Positions 36,536 to 45,558 of a DNA stretch of 64,000 nt are shown here, piece by piece. A program made the translations under genes and the position numbers. The notes below the pieces were generated by a model, which searched no databases, had not been told where the DNA came from, and saw only the letters and a program-made list of their open reading frames with translations. The first letter of the stretch is position 1; each line of letters starts with the position of its first letter. This DNA comes from Simiduia curdlanivorans (GTDB taxonomy: Bacteria; Pseudomonadota; Gammaproteobacteria; Pseudomonadales; Cellvibrionaceae), in contig NZ_JAUFQG010000004.1 of the NCBI RefSeq assembly GCF_030409605.1, positions 2,110,501 to 2,174,500 of the forward strand, given 5' to 3'.

Positions 36536-37710
36536 TGTTGTTGAACTTTTTCAGTGGCCTGCGCGCCCATAAAGTACCCGTCTCGATCAAAGAGCTATTG
36601 GTACTGCTGGAAGCTATGGAGCACCGTTTAGCCTTCGGCTCAATTGATGACTTCTACCTGCTGGCGCGCACGGTGCTGATTAAGGATGAGAAGTATTACG
36701 ACCGCTTTGATAAAGCCTTTGGCGCTTATTTTAAGGGCCTAGAAAGTATTGAGGATATTTTCCAAGCCTTAATTCCCGACGATTGGATTCGCAGCGAGTT
36801 TTTGAAGCAGTTAAGCGATGAAGAAAAGGCCAAAATCGAATCTATGGGCGGCTTAGAAAAGCTCATTGAAGAATTTAAGAAGCGCCTGGATGAACAGCAA
36901 AAGCGCCATCAAGGCGGCAATCGTTGGATTGGCACAGGCGGCACCTCGCCCTTCGGCAACAGCGGCTACAACCCCGAAGGCATTCGCGTTGGCGGCGAGT
37001 CGCGCAATAAAAGTGCGGTGAAGGTGTGGGATAAACGCGAGTTTAAAAATCTGGATGACGACGTAGAGCTCGGTACGCGCAACATCAAAATGGCACTGCG
37101 CAAATTGCGTAAATTTGCCCGAACCGGCGCCGCTGACCAATTAGATTTACCCGACACCATTAGCTCAACCGCGCGCAACGCCGGTTTTCTCGATATAAAA
37201 ATGGTGCCCGAGCGCCACAACGCCGTAAAGGTGTTACTGTTTCTCGATGTGGGCGGTTCTATGGACCCCTATATTCGCCTCTGCGAAGAATTATTCTCCG
37301 CCTGCAAAACCGAATTTAAACATCTGGAATATTTCTATTTCCATAATTTCATTTACGAGCGCGTGTGGAAAGACAATGCCCGTCGGCATCAGGAAACCAC
37401 GCAGCTGTTCGATGTGTTGCACAAGTACTCGAGTGACTACCGGGTTATTTTTATCGGTGATGCCTCCATGGCGCCCTATGAAATAGCCAGCCAGTACGGC
37501 AGTGTCGAGCACATGAACGAGGAACCTGGCTACAAGTGGATGGAGCGGGTGACGGAAACCTACGATAAGGTGATCTGGCTAAATCCGGTGAGCGAGAAAT
37601 ATTGGGATTACACCCAATCGATAAAAATGACCCACGAATTAGTTGATGGCCACATGTACCCTTTAACCCTAGAAGGCTTGGATAAGGGTATTAAATATTT
37701 GACAAAATAG
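36535..37710 (+). CDS. vWA domain protein, CoxE family
   Basis: 391 residues. CoxE-type proteins pair with MoxR ATPases and bind clients through a vWA domain. The N-terminal half is helical and charged. The vWA domain starts near 225 with VKVLLFLDVGGSMDPYI; the MIDAS loop is D-x-G-G-S, so the second position of the usual D-x-S-x-S is glycine, a variant shared by much of this family. VIFIGDASMAPYE carries a further metal-loop position. It overlaps the MoxR stop by one base. Its own stop codon TAG provides the first G of a GCCGCAA repeat array. Confidence 0.88.
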   Translation: MLLNFFSGLRAHKVPVSIKELLVLLEAMEHRLAFGSIDDFYLLARTVLIKDEKYYDRFDKAFGAYFKGLESIEDIFQALIPDDWIRSEFLKQLSDEEKAKIESMGGLEKLIEEFKKRLDEQQKRHQGGNRWIGTGGTSPFGNSGYNPEGIRVGGESRNKSAVKVWDKREFKNLDDDVELGTRNIKMALRKLRKFARTGAADQLDLPDTISSTARNAGFLDIKMVPERHNAVKVLLFLDVGGSMDPYIRLCEELFSACKTEFKHLEYFYFHNFIYERVWKDNARRHQETTQLFDVLHKYSSDYRVIFIGDASMAPYEIASQYGSVEHMNEEPGYKWMERVTETYDKVIWLNPVSEKYWDYTQSIKMTHELVDGHMYPLTLEGLDKGIKYLTK

Positions 37711-37780
37711 CCGCAAGCCGCAAGCCGCAAGCCGCAAGCCGCAAGCCGCAAGCCGCAAGCCGCAAGCCGCAAGCCGCAAG
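37710..37780. repeat. heptamer tandem repeat (GCCGCAA)x10
   Basis: Ten perfect copies beginning at the last base of the CoxE stop codon. On the opposite strand the unit reads CTTGCGG, a two-base variant family of the CTTGCAG array at 8089. Confidence 0.95.
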
Positions 37781-37804
37781 CGCACGGTGCGAGGGTTATG
37801 CTTT

Positions 37805-37845
37805 TTGTAGCTTGTAGGGGGCGGCCCCCGCCTTGTAGCTTGTAG
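37805..37845. repeat. heptamer repeats (CTTGTAG) split by a GC-rich 14-bp insert
   Basis: Two heptamers (37804-37817, the first with one mismatch) and two perfect ones (37832-37845) flank GGGGCGGCCCCCGC (37818-37831), which can form a G5/C5 hairpin. Exactly the same insert separates heptamers at 60561-60574. It lies between converging genes. Confidence 0.85.
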
Positions 37846-37886
37846 CGGCGCTCTTCCTGTCCACTGTAAACGGTCAGCGGCTCTTC

Positions 37887-39122
37887 CTAACCAATCCAGC
37901 GGTCGAAAGGAATAACCTCTACGCGCTCGCCTTTGTCTTGGTCACAGGCAAATTGATCCAATTTGATGTAGCAATTTGCTGAGGTATAGGAACTGAGTAC
38001 GCCCGAACTTTGATCTGAGTCGGCGCTCACCTCTAAACCCGATGGGGTTGCGCTTAAGTAAGCCCGTTGAAAATCTGTGCGACCGGGCCGTTTGCGTAGC
38101 TTATTTTTGACGCTAGCATGTAAGCGAATCGGTTCAATGGCTTTTTCGCCAGCCAGTAATTGTAGCGCCGGTAGTGCCACCTGGTGAAAGGTGAGTGTGG
38201 CAGATACAGGGTTGCCCGGCAGGCCAAAAAAGTAAGCCTTACCTAGCTTGCCAAAGGCCAAGGGTTTGCCGGGTTTAATCGCGATCTTCCAAAACGCTAT
38301 GTCACCCATGCGCTCTAAAATTTCTCGGGTGTAGTCTGCTTCTCCAACCGATACACCACCAGAGCTGAAAATTAAATCGGCCTGTTCTGCCGCGATAGTG
38401 AAGGCCTCTTCAAGGGCTGAGGGCTGGTCTGGCACTATACCCAAATCCATAATCTCAACATTAAGTCGCTCAAGCATGGCGTGCAGCACATAGCGATTAC
38501 TGTCGTATATTTGGCCTCGTTCTAGCCCTTGGCCAGGTGTTTTCAATTCGCTGCCAGTGGAAAGAATGGCGACTTTTAAGCGTCGAATGAGTGGGATTTT
38601 GGACAAACCTAAGGATGCCAGTAAGCCAATATCTGTCGGACCGAGACGCTTGCCTTTCGTTAATACGATGTGTCCGGTGAGTATGTCGGCGCCTTGTGTA
38701 CGAACATGTTGCCCAAGTTTAACGCTGGCGGGGTGTAACAACTTGATCATCTTGCCTTGCGTCTGAATATCTTCCTGCATGACCACTGTGTCAGCACCAG
38801 CTGGTATTGGCGCGCCGGTCATAATGCGCACGCATTTGCCTTTGCCAACGCGGCCGTCAAATGCCTCACCGGCAAATGCTTTGCCTATGCGTTCGAATTC
38901 GTGATTGGTCGCTATGTCATTGAATCGCAGCGCGTAACCGTCCATCGCTGAATTATCGTAACCGGGTACGTCAATGGGTGCCTTGATGTCTTGAGCAAGA
39001 ATGCGATCCAACGCTAAATCAAGCGTTACCGTCTCTTGCTCTGTTATGGCTTCAAGTTGTTGGTGCAATATCGCGATAGCTTCATCGAGAGGCATTAGAT
39101 TAGGGGCGTCACAACAGCCCAT
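37887..39122 (-). CDS. moeA: molybdopterin molybdenumtransferase MoeA
   Basis: 411 residues. MoeA inserts molybdate into adenylylated molybdopterin to form Mo cofactor. Visible signatures are DVPGYDNSAMDGYALR near the N-terminus, RIMTGAPIPAGADTVVMQED, and the catalytic region STGSEL with FSSGGVSVGEADYTRE and KPGKPLAFGK followed by GLPGNPVS. The gene follows narL on the same strand with a 140-base gap, and its product is needed for NarG. The final domain IV (about 335-411) is present. Converging 3' end with the MoxR-CoxE genes across the heptamer repeats. Confidence 0.96.
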   Translation of the reverse strand: MGCCDAPNLMPLDEAIAILHQQLEAITEQETVTLDLALDRILAQDIKAPIDVPGYDNSAMDGYALRFNDIATNHEFERIGKAFAGEAFDGRVGKGKCVRIMTGAPIPAGADTVVMQEDIQTQGKMIKLLHPASVKLGQHVRTQGADILTGHIVLTKGKRLGPTDIGLLASLGLSKIPLIRRLKVAILSTGSELKTPGQGLERGQIYDSNRYVLHAMLERLNVEIMDLGIVPDQPSALEEAFTIAAEQADLIFSSGGVSVGEADYTREILERMGDIAFWKIAIKPGKPLAFGKLGKAYFFGLPGNPVSATLTFHQVALPALQLLAGEKAIEPIRLHASVKNKLRKRPGRTDFQRAYLSATPSGLEVSADSDQSSGVLSSYTSANCYIKLDQFACDQDKGERVEVIPFDRWIG

Positions 39123-39262
39123 GTTTAACTCCTAAAGTAGTCTCTAGGGGCCGGCCATCCTTTTTCTTGAGGCAGGCCATCCTGTTGTTTGCTGCGGAAC
39201 ATCATTGGTTTGGTGTTGGCTTGTGTATTTTCTAGGTACTAGAAACTGACCACGCTAGCAAC

Positions 39263-39907
39263 TCAATGGCTCTGATTAACCATCCACACGGCGGCTTCGA
39301 CGCGTGAGCGCAGCCCCAATTTTTTCAGTACGTGCTTCACATGTACCTTTACAGTGCCATCGGAAATATCTAAATCGCGGGCGATAAGTTTATTCGATAA
39401 GCCTTTGGCGATGAGCTTTAAAATTTCGTGTTCGCGGCTGGTCAATTTCGCCAACAGGCTGGTTTTATTGTTGTCGCCTTTGCGGATGGCTTTGGCGAGC
39501 ACGTGGGTGAGTTTGTCGGATATCACCATCTTGCCGTGCGCGGCCTCAATCAGTTGCGCCAAGATATCCTCAGGGTCCATATCTTTGAGCAGATAGCCGT
39601 CGGCGCCATAGGTGATGGCGCAAACAACGTCTTCGTCGTTGTCTGACACAGTTAACATGACGATGCGCGAGGTGATACCGGCCTCGCGCATGGCGCGCAG
39701 GGTTTCTAGGCCGTCCATACCTTGCATGTTCAAATCCAGCACGATCAAATCAGGGTCTGTTTCCCCCGCTAAGCGCAGTGCATCCAAGCCGTTACTGGCC
39801 TCGCCAACCAGCGCCAGCTCGTCCTCCAACTCGATCAGCTGCACTAAGCCTTTGCGTAGAAGAGGGTGATCATCAACTAATAAGATGCTGGTAACGTGTT
39901 GATCCAT
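39263..39907 (-). CDS. narL: nitrate/nitrite response regulator NarL
   Basis: 214 residues. The receiver domain (1-125) has the acidic pair DD near 12-13 and the phosphorylated Asp in LIVLDLNMQGMDGLE near 58. The LuxR-type DNA-binding domain (LTSREHEILKLIAKGLSNKLIARDLDISDGTVKVHV, about 150-205) matches NarL/NarP. The cognate kinase NarX is encoded at 43459, separated by narK and the PAS-GGDEF gene. Its expected targets, 7-2-7 inverted heptamers, occur before narK and narG in this window. The gene diverges from narK. Confidence 0.95.
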   Translation of the reverse strand: MDQHVTSILLVDDHPLLRKGLVQLIELEDELALVGEASNGLDALRLAGETDPDLIVLDLNMQGMDGLETLRAMREAGITSRIVMLTVSDNDEDVVCAITYGADGYLLKDMDPEDILAQLIEAAHGKMVISDKLTHVLAKAIRKGDNNKTSLLAKLTSREHEILKLIAKGLSNKLIARDLDISDGTVKVHVKHVLKKLGLRSRVEAAVWMVNQSH

Positions 39908-39987
39908 AGCGCTAAAAACTTTTCAGTGAACAGAACCTTTACATTCGCTAATTCCTTAATGTGTTGCAACTGTAAAAAGACGATCCC

Positions 39988-40001
39988 TTGATGTAGGTCA
40001 T
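39988..40001. promoter_or_regulatory. FNR-like box in the narL-narK intergenic region
   Basis: TTGAT-GTAG-GTCAT matches the FNR consensus TTGAT-N4-ATCAA in eight of ten specified bases. It lies about 240 bases before the narK start and 80 before narL. It is weaker than the narG box. Confidence 0.4.
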
Positions 40002-40115
40002 GTAGATGAACGCTGGCAATAACCTTTGAGAGTTAGGGGAGTACTCAACTTGGCTAGTTGGGGCGCAAGTTCAAGGGCTGGCGCTCGAGTCGGGGCGCGG
40101 CTTGGGCGGGACTGC

Positions 40116-40131
40116 TACTCCAATAGAGGTA
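40116..40131. promoter_or_regulatory. NarL-type 7-2-7 site upstream of narK
   Basis: TACTCCA-AT-AGAGGTA: the right heptamer, read on the other strand as TACCTCT, fits the NarL consensus TACYYMT fully, and the left fits six of seven. Single heptamer-like sequences (TACTCCC type) also occur at about 40037-40048 and 40162-40168. Confidence 0.6.
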
Positions 40132-40240
40132 ATCTCCATCTGCCGATGGTTCGGCTAATGCTACTCCCTTCTGTTGATTGAGCACCTAGCGTGGGGGCGC
40201 CATAGTGAGGCTGAAACATTCTGTTCAACGGGAGCGCGCA

Positions 40241-41905
40241 ATGGCGACATCAACTACGAATAAGGCGGCAGACCTCACTGGCTACCGGCCAGGCGATAAT
40301 ATTAAAAACTGGAATCCAGAGGATGAAAACTTTTGGGAATCCACGGGTAAAAAAGTTGCCAATAGAAACCTTTGGATCTCTATCCCTAGTTTACTGTGCG
40401 GTTTCGCGGTGTGGCTTTACTGGGGCATTATCACCGTGCAAATGCTTAACCTTGGCTTTGACTTTGCCAAGGCGGATTTATTTAGCCTAATGGCCATTGC
40501 CGGTTTGACCGGCGCAACCTTACGTATTCCCAGTAGTTTTTTCATTCGCTTATGCGGCGGCCGCTATACCATTTTCTTTACCACTGCATTGCTAATGATT
40601 CCCGCGCTCGGTACAGGATTAGCGTTACAGGACACCAACACACCGCTGTTGGTGTTTCAGCTCTTAGCGCTGTTATCGGGCATTGGCGGCGGTAACTTTG
40701 CTGCGTCTATGTCGAACATCAATTTCTTTTTCCCGAAGAAAAGCCAAGGCTTGGCCTTAGGCTTGAACGCCGGTTTGGGTAATTTTGGTGTCACCACCAT
40801 GCAAATACTGGTGCCTTTGGTGATGACCTTTGCACTCTTTGGTGCCATGGGTGGCGATTCAATGGTATTGCAAAGTACCTCTGGCACCTTGATTGGTAAA
40901 ATTGCGGCAGGCACAGAAACCTACATTCAGAATGCCGGTTTTGTGTGGTTGTTATTGCTAATTCCGCTGGCCTTCGCGGGCTGGTTCGGCATGAACAATA
41001 TCAATACTTCGGAAGTGACCCCGGCTCAGCCAGGCGCACTCACCGCCTTCGGAATCATGGCCGGTATGTTGGCCATTGGTTTTGTTACCGCAGTCCTTGG
41101 GCTTTGGCTAATTCTACCCGAAGCCGCTAATGGCTCTGGTTTTGGTGTACCTAAGGAAATTGTCTTGCTGCTGATTATGGTGGCGACATTATTTCTGTTG
41201 AAATTAATTCCTGGCCAAGTAAAAACAAGCTTGGATCGTCAATTTAAAATATTTAGCAATAAACACACTTGGGTAATGAGTGTTATCTACACCATGACCT
41301 TCGGTTCATTCATCGGTTTTGCGGCGGCCTTCCCTCTGTCTATTAAAGTGATCTTTGGCTATCAGCATGTTGTTGTGGACGGTGTCATGACCCATAACAT
41401 TGTTAATGATAATGGCCCAAGTGCCTTGATGTTCGCCTGGATGGGGCCTTTCATCGGTGCTTTAATACGCCCCCTGGGTGGTTGGATTTCGGATAAATGG
41501 GGCGGTGCACTGGTCACTCAAATTTGCTCCATCGCGATGGTGCTGGGTGCTTTGAGCGCGGCTTACTACATGCGTGAAGCTTATAGTTCTGCCGCGCCAG
41601 AGGAATTTTTTGTCCCATTTTTCATCTCCTTCATGGTGTTATTTGCCTCCAGCGGCATTGGCAATGGCTCCACTTTCCGCACCATTGCCATGGTGTTTTC
41701 TAAAGAGCAGGCAGGCCCGGTATTGGGCTGGACCTCTGCGGTGGCTGCTTATGGCGCTTTCTACATTCCTCAAGTCATTGGCGAGCAGATTAACGCTGCC
41801 ACGCCCGAGGTCGCCTTGGTTGGCTTTGCGGCATTCTATGCGGTTTGTGTGGTGGTTAACTGGTTTTACTATCTGCGTAAAAGTGGCGAGTTCTATAATC
41901 CTTAG
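40241..41905 (+). CDS. narK: nitrate/nitrite MFS transporter NarK
   Basis: 554 residues from the ATG at 40241, preceded by GGGAG. About twelve membrane segments. The two nitrate signatures of the NNP family are present: GLGNFG in the fifth helix and GNGSTFRTIAMVF in the eleventh. The protein exchanges nitrate for nitrite or imports nitrate with protons. It is longer than E. coli NarK (463), with a hydrophilic N-terminal extension (about 45 residues) and loop insertions. The gene diverges from narL with FNR-like and NarL-like sites between, and ends at a strong terminator. Confidence 0.94.
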   Translation: MATSTTNKAADLTGYRPGDNIKNWNPEDENFWESTGKKVANRNLWISIPSLLCGFAVWLYWGIITVQMLNLGFDFAKADLFSLMAIAGLTGATLRIPSSFFIRLCGGRYTIFFTTALLMIPALGTGLALQDTNTPLLVFQLLALLSGIGGGNFAASMSNINFFFPKKSQGLALGLNAGLGNFGVTTMQILVPLVMTFALFGAMGGDSMVLQSTSGTLIGKIAAGTETYIQNAGFVWLLLLIPLAFAGWFGMNNINTSEVTPAQPGALTAFGIMAGMLAIGFVTAVLGLWLILPEAANGSGFGVPKEIVLLLIMVATLFLLKLIPGQVKTSLDRQFKIFSNKHTWVMSVIYTMTFGSFIGFAAAFPLSIKVIFGYQHVVVDGVMTHNIVNDNGPSALMFAWMGPFIGALIRPLGGWISDKWGGALVTQICSIAMVLGALSAAYYMREAYSSAAPEEFFVPFFISFMVLFASSGIGNGSTFRTIAMVFSKEQAGPVLGWTSAVAAYGAFYIPQVIGEQINAATPEVALVGFAAFYAVCVVVNWFYYLRKSGEFYNP

Positions 41906-41922
41906 GGTTCGCTCTCGGCCCT

Positions 41923-41953
41923 AAAAGTGCCCGCGCTGTGCGGGCATTTTTAT
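41923..41953 (+). terminator. rho-independent terminator of narK
   Basis: TGCCCGC-GCTGT-GCGGGCA stem followed by TTTTTATT, 22 bases after the narK stop. The PAS-GGDEF gene downstream therefore probably has its own promoter or depends on read-through. Confidence 0.92.
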
Positions 41954-42039
41954 TGCTGCGCTAGGTGGTCTATCCTTTATTCGTGTTGCATGGCGCCCTT
42001 AGTGCTGTGTCTAAACGGATCATTGGTAGCGGCATCGTT

Positions 42040-43443
42040 ATGGTGGATAAACAGGGAAATAGCGATATTTCGAGCGATCAGGAAGGCTTGGGATCATCTC
42101 ATCACGGCTTTAAAGGCGAAGCCCTAGCCCGTACGCAGGCGGAGCTAAATAATGCCTTGAGCGGCCTATCAGACATCCTGTATCAAACCGATGAGGCCGG
42201 AACCATTATGATGGTGTCGGGCGCCTGTGAAGCCGTATTGGGTTATCAAATAGCCGAAATTATTGGCCGGCCAATGGCGAGTTTTTATTGCGATCAAGAT
42301 GAGCGCTCCCGCTTACTCAATGACATGTTAAATGATGGCGTGCGAGATAGAGAGATTATTGCCGCCCTAAGGCACAAGCAGGGGCATGAAGTCTGGGTGG
42401 CAACCAATGTCCATTTAGTATTTGACGCGCAGGGGAAGTTCCTAGGTTCGCAGGGCATAGCCAGAGACTATTCAGAGCGCAAGCGTCAGCAGCAAATGCT
42501 CGAAGCCTCCGAATTGCAATATCGCACGCTCTATGAAATGACCAGTGATGCGGTCATGCTGCTCGATGATACCGGCTTCTTCGATTGCAATATGGCGACA
42601 GTCAATTTATTCGGTTGCGCTTCTATTGCCGAATTTTGTACCAAGCACCCAGCAGATTTGTCACCCGAGTATCAACCCGACAACAGCCTTTCCACTGAGC
42701 TTTCTATGCAGCGAATTGAGCATGCCATGGTTCAAGGTAGCAATCGCTTCGAATGGCTGCATAAACGCGCAGATAACAATGAGACTTTTCATGCCGATGT
42801 ACAGCTCAACAGCATGAATGTGAACGGCCGCGTCATTATACAGGCCGTTGTACGCGATATTAGCCGCTTAAAAGAAGAGGAAGAAAAGGCGCAGCAGCTC
42901 GCCTTTTACGACCCGTTGACTGGCCTAGCGAACCGACGCTTGATGGACATAAAGCTCGATCAAGCACTGGCCGAATGCAAGCGCAATAAATGTTGGGGAG
43001 CGCTGATTTTTATGGATTTGGATTATTTTAAAAAGCTTAATGACGAGCATGGCCATGCCGCCGGTGATCATCTACTTGTGCAGGTAGCGGAACGGCTTAA
43101 ACATCAATTACGCGAAGTGGATACACTGGTTCGCTATGGCGGCGATGAATACATTGTGATTCTAAGCCAAATTGGGGAGACTGCAAAGCAAGCTAATGCG
43201 CAAGCGATGCTAGTGGCCGAAAAATTGCGTGCGGAAATGGCTAACCCCTTTTTCATCCAGACCTCTGAAAGAAAGTCAGATGCAGAGGTGATCGAGTTTG
43301 AAAGCGGTGCGAGTTTTGGCGTTCAATTATTTGGTGGCGATCAGTTAGACCCCAGCACCATTCTAAATTTAGCTGATCACGCTATGTATCAGGCAAAACG
43401 CGCGGGCAGAAATTACGTCTCTTTTGGTGTGCAAGGTAAGTAG
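42040..43443 (+). CDS. PAS-PAS-GGDEF diguanylate cyclase
   Basis: 467 residues from the ATG at 42040; the frame is open from a GTG at 41965, and neither start has a strong ribosome site. Two PAS domains (about 25-145 and 150-285; the first has MMVSGACEAVLGYQIAEIIGR) precede a GGDEF domain (about 295-467) with an intact active site GGDEY and the LTGLANRRLMD start. No membrane segments or EAL domain. It should make cyclic di-GMP in response to a signal sensed by the PAS domains. Its place between narK and narX suggests a link between nitrate respiration and c-di-GMP. Confidence 0.88.
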   Translation: MVDKQGNSDISSDQEGLGSSHHGFKGEALARTQAELNNALSGLSDILYQTDEAGTIMMVSGACEAVLGYQIAEIIGRPMASFYCDQDERSRLLNDMLNDGVRDREIIAALRHKQGHEVWVATNVHLVFDAQGKFLGSQGIARDYSERKRQQQMLEASELQYRTLYEMTSDAVMLLDDTGFFDCNMATVNLFGCASIAEFCTKHPADLSPEYQPDNSLSTELSMQRIEHAMVQGSNRFEWLHKRADNNETFHADVQLNSMNVNGRVIIQAVVRDISRLKEEEEKAQQLAFYDPLTGLANRRLMDIKLDQALAECKRNKCWGALIFMDLDYFKKLNDEHGHAAGDHLLVQVAERLKHQLREVDTLVRYGGDEYIVILSQIGETAKQANAQAMLVAEKLRAEMANPFFIQTSERKSDAEVIEFESGASFGVQLFGGDQLDPSTILNLADHAMYQAKRAGRNYVSFGVQGK

Positions 43444-43458
43444 GTTGCAGTGGCTAGC

Positions 43459-45303
43459 TTAGCTGGCCTGTAAAAGATTGATGTAGTCGGGTTTGAACTT
43501 AAAGGTAATTTTTGTACCTTTTCCGTCACCCTTACCTATGTGGAATTCCCCGTTCAAACTGCGGCTGCGCTCTTTCATAATGGCTAAACCATAGTGATTC
43601 AGTTTTTCTGGTGCGCTAGGTAGCCCAACGCCGTCGTCGCTCACCATTAATAGAATATGGTCGTCGATTAAATGCACCAAATCAATGACGAGCTCAGTGC
43701 CCTTGGAGTGGTGTAGGGCATTTTGCGCTGCCTCGCGCACGATTTGCATAAGGTGAATTTCCTCTGCCGGCGTGAGGGGGATGTCGGTGAGTTTATAGTT
43801 CAAAGATATGTTCATGGTCGAGCGCTCGCGCAATTGATTAACGGTTTGGACTAACGCACCTTCGAGCCCGGTGCTGTCGAGCTTTAATCTGAATGTGGTT
43901 AATAATTCCCGCAGCTGCCGGTAGGCGCTAGATAAACCCTCTCGCAATTCGTTAACAATGGGCTGTTGTTTGTCATACTCTTTTCTATCGCAGGTTTTCT
44001 GGAGTCGAACCACTTGTATCTTTAAATACGACAGTGCTTGGGCGAGTGAGTCGTGTAGCTCGCGTGCAATAACGGTGCGCTCGTCGAGGGTGGCGACTTT
44101 TCTGTCTAAGGCTTTTTGATCGGCAAGTGAGAGTGCCAAGGCCAGTTGATCGGCAGTAGAGGTAATGAGTTGGTCGGCCCAATGACCGTGCTCTAATTTG
44201 AGCGGTTCGCGCACACTTAGAATACCGTACTGGCGCTCGTCTCGACCGATATTGTATTGGTATTCCTGCTCGTCTTTATAGCAGCCAGGTTTCACTTCAT
44301 CTTTGCATTCTGAACAGCTTTTTGCACTGCAGTCGGGTGTGCCATTGTTGCCTACATGGTAGTAAGGTTGGCTACCTTCTTGGGTGAAAAGACAAACGTC
44401 TATTTGTGCATGATTAATAAGCTTGGCCAGCTCGCTAATGATGGCTTTATGGTCCACGGGTTGATGGTAGGCGCTCATGATTTGGCGCGAAGTGCTGAGT
44501 AAAAATTCCAGTGCCTTGGTTTGGCGCTGCAGATCTGCGGTGCGTTTTTCCACGCGCGCTTCCAATTCGGCATAGTGGGCCTGAAGAGACTCACCCATAA
44601 GATTGAAAATTTCTGCCAGCAGCGCGAATTCGTCTCGCCCCTCCAAATGCAGGCGGTGGCTCAATTCGCCCTGCCGGTATTTGTCCGCCGCCGAGGTTAA
44701 TTCCTTGAGCGGTTTTTCGATGCGCTCTCGGGTGAAATAGAAGGCTAAACTACCGACGCAAACAATGGTAAAAAATCCCACAATTTGAATCAGCCTAAGC
44801 CGGATAATGCGCTGCTCGGCATTCTGTTGGAATTCGCTAACCAGAGCGTTGGTAAGCGCAATTTGCTTGTCCAATGCTGGAATGAGTTGGGTGATGGCGG
44901 GGCGGATTTGTTCATAGCGCAGCTGTAGCGCGTGCGCCAATTGCGGTTCAATGATGGTTTGCCAGTGTTGGCTGGCTTCTGCATAGCGATTCGACACAGC
45001 GTCGGACACATAGGCATCTTTTAGGTGCATCAATAAGGGAAAGCGCCAGGTTTGTCGAAGCTCTTCAATTTGTTGTAGGGCGGCCTGATCGTTGTCTTGG
45101 CTGATGCTCAGCGCGATCCGATAGGTTTGCATGCGCAGGGTGCCAGATAAGTTAATGGCCTGGGCATCTTTGTCACCGAGTTCGGTAATCCAGTAGGTGG
45201 TAAAAATCGATAGTAGAGACACCGCCATAATGGCCGCGAGCGACAGCGTGATGGTGTTCATTACGCTCTGACCAAATTGGCGCTTTAAGCCATCAATCAT
45301 CAT
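43459..45303 (-). CDS. narX: nitrate/nitrite sensor histidine kinase NarX
   Basis: 614 residues. Membrane helices at about 15-37 and 172-192 flank a periplasmic nitrate-sensing domain that keeps the P-box (INLSGTLRMQTYR, about 42-55). A HAMP domain follows (about 195-245), then a cysteine-rich central region (CSAKSCSECKDEVKPGC) as in NarX/NarQ, and the HisKA_3 dimerisation/phosphorylation segment ELHDSLAQALSYLKIQ. The ATPase domain ends with VSDDGVGLP. It phosphorylates NarL in the presence of nitrate. Its start diverges from narG. Confidence 0.95.
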   Translation of the reverse strand: MMIDGLKRQFGQSVMNTITLSLAAIMAVSLLSIFTTYWITELGDKDAQAINLSGTLRMQTYRIALSISQDNDQAALQQIEELRQTWRFPLLMHLKDAYVSDAVSNRYAEASQHWQTIIEPQLAHALQLRYEQIRPAITQLIPALDKQIALTNALVSEFQQNAEQRIIRLRLIQIVGFFTIVCVGSLAFYFTRERIEKPLKELTSAADKYRQGELSHRLHLEGRDEFALLAEIFNLMGESLQAHYAELEARVEKRTADLQRQTKALEFLLSTSRQIMSAYHQPVDHKAIISELAKLINHAQIDVCLFTQEGSQPYYHVGNNGTPDCSAKSCSECKDEVKPGCYKDEQEYQYNIGRDERQYGILSVREPLKLEHGHWADQLITSTADQLALALSLADQKALDRKVATLDERTVIARELHDSLAQALSYLKIQVVRLQKTCDRKEYDKQQPIVNELREGLSSAYRQLRELLTTFRLKLDSTGLEGALVQTVNQLRERSTMNISLNYKLTDIPLTPAEEIHLMQIVREAAQNALHHSKGTELVIDLVHLIDDHILLMVSDDGVGLPSAPEKLNHYGLAIMKERSRSLNGEFHIGKGDGKGTKITFKFKPDYINLLQAS

Positions 45304-45396
45304 CTACCCCTAAATTTTCGCATTGCGCCTGTTGGCCCGGCTTTTTGCAGCGTTTCGCTGCTTGCTCAATGAAATCAAGGGGCTTGCACGCGTGGT

Positions 45397-45418
45397 AACT
45401 ACCACCTTGGTGGTAGTT
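45397..45418. promoter_or_regulatory. NarL-type 7-2-7 inverted repeat upstream of narG
   Basis: Perfect arms AACTACCACC and GGTGGTAGTT around TT. Inside it, TACCACC-TT-GGTGGTA has exact 7-2-7 geometry, though the heptamers fit TACYYMT only in five of seven positions. Its centre is 52 bases upstream of the FNR box centre. Confidence 0.6.
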
Positions 45419-45452
45419 AGCTTATTTAACACCTAGAGCCGTGGTTTATGTC

Positions 45453-45466
45453 TTGATCTGAGTCAA
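45453..45466. promoter_or_regulatory. FNR/ANR box of the narGHJI operon
   Basis: TTGAT-CTGA-GTCAA matches the consensus in nine of ten specified bases, with its centre about 99 bases before the narG ATG. Confidence 0.75.
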
Positions 45467-45558
45467 CAACCGCGCAGACCGCGGTATTTACAGTGGCTAC
45501 ATCTGGGCCTTCCTTCCAGTAGCAATTAGCGACCAGCCAAATGGTGAGGAAATAAATA

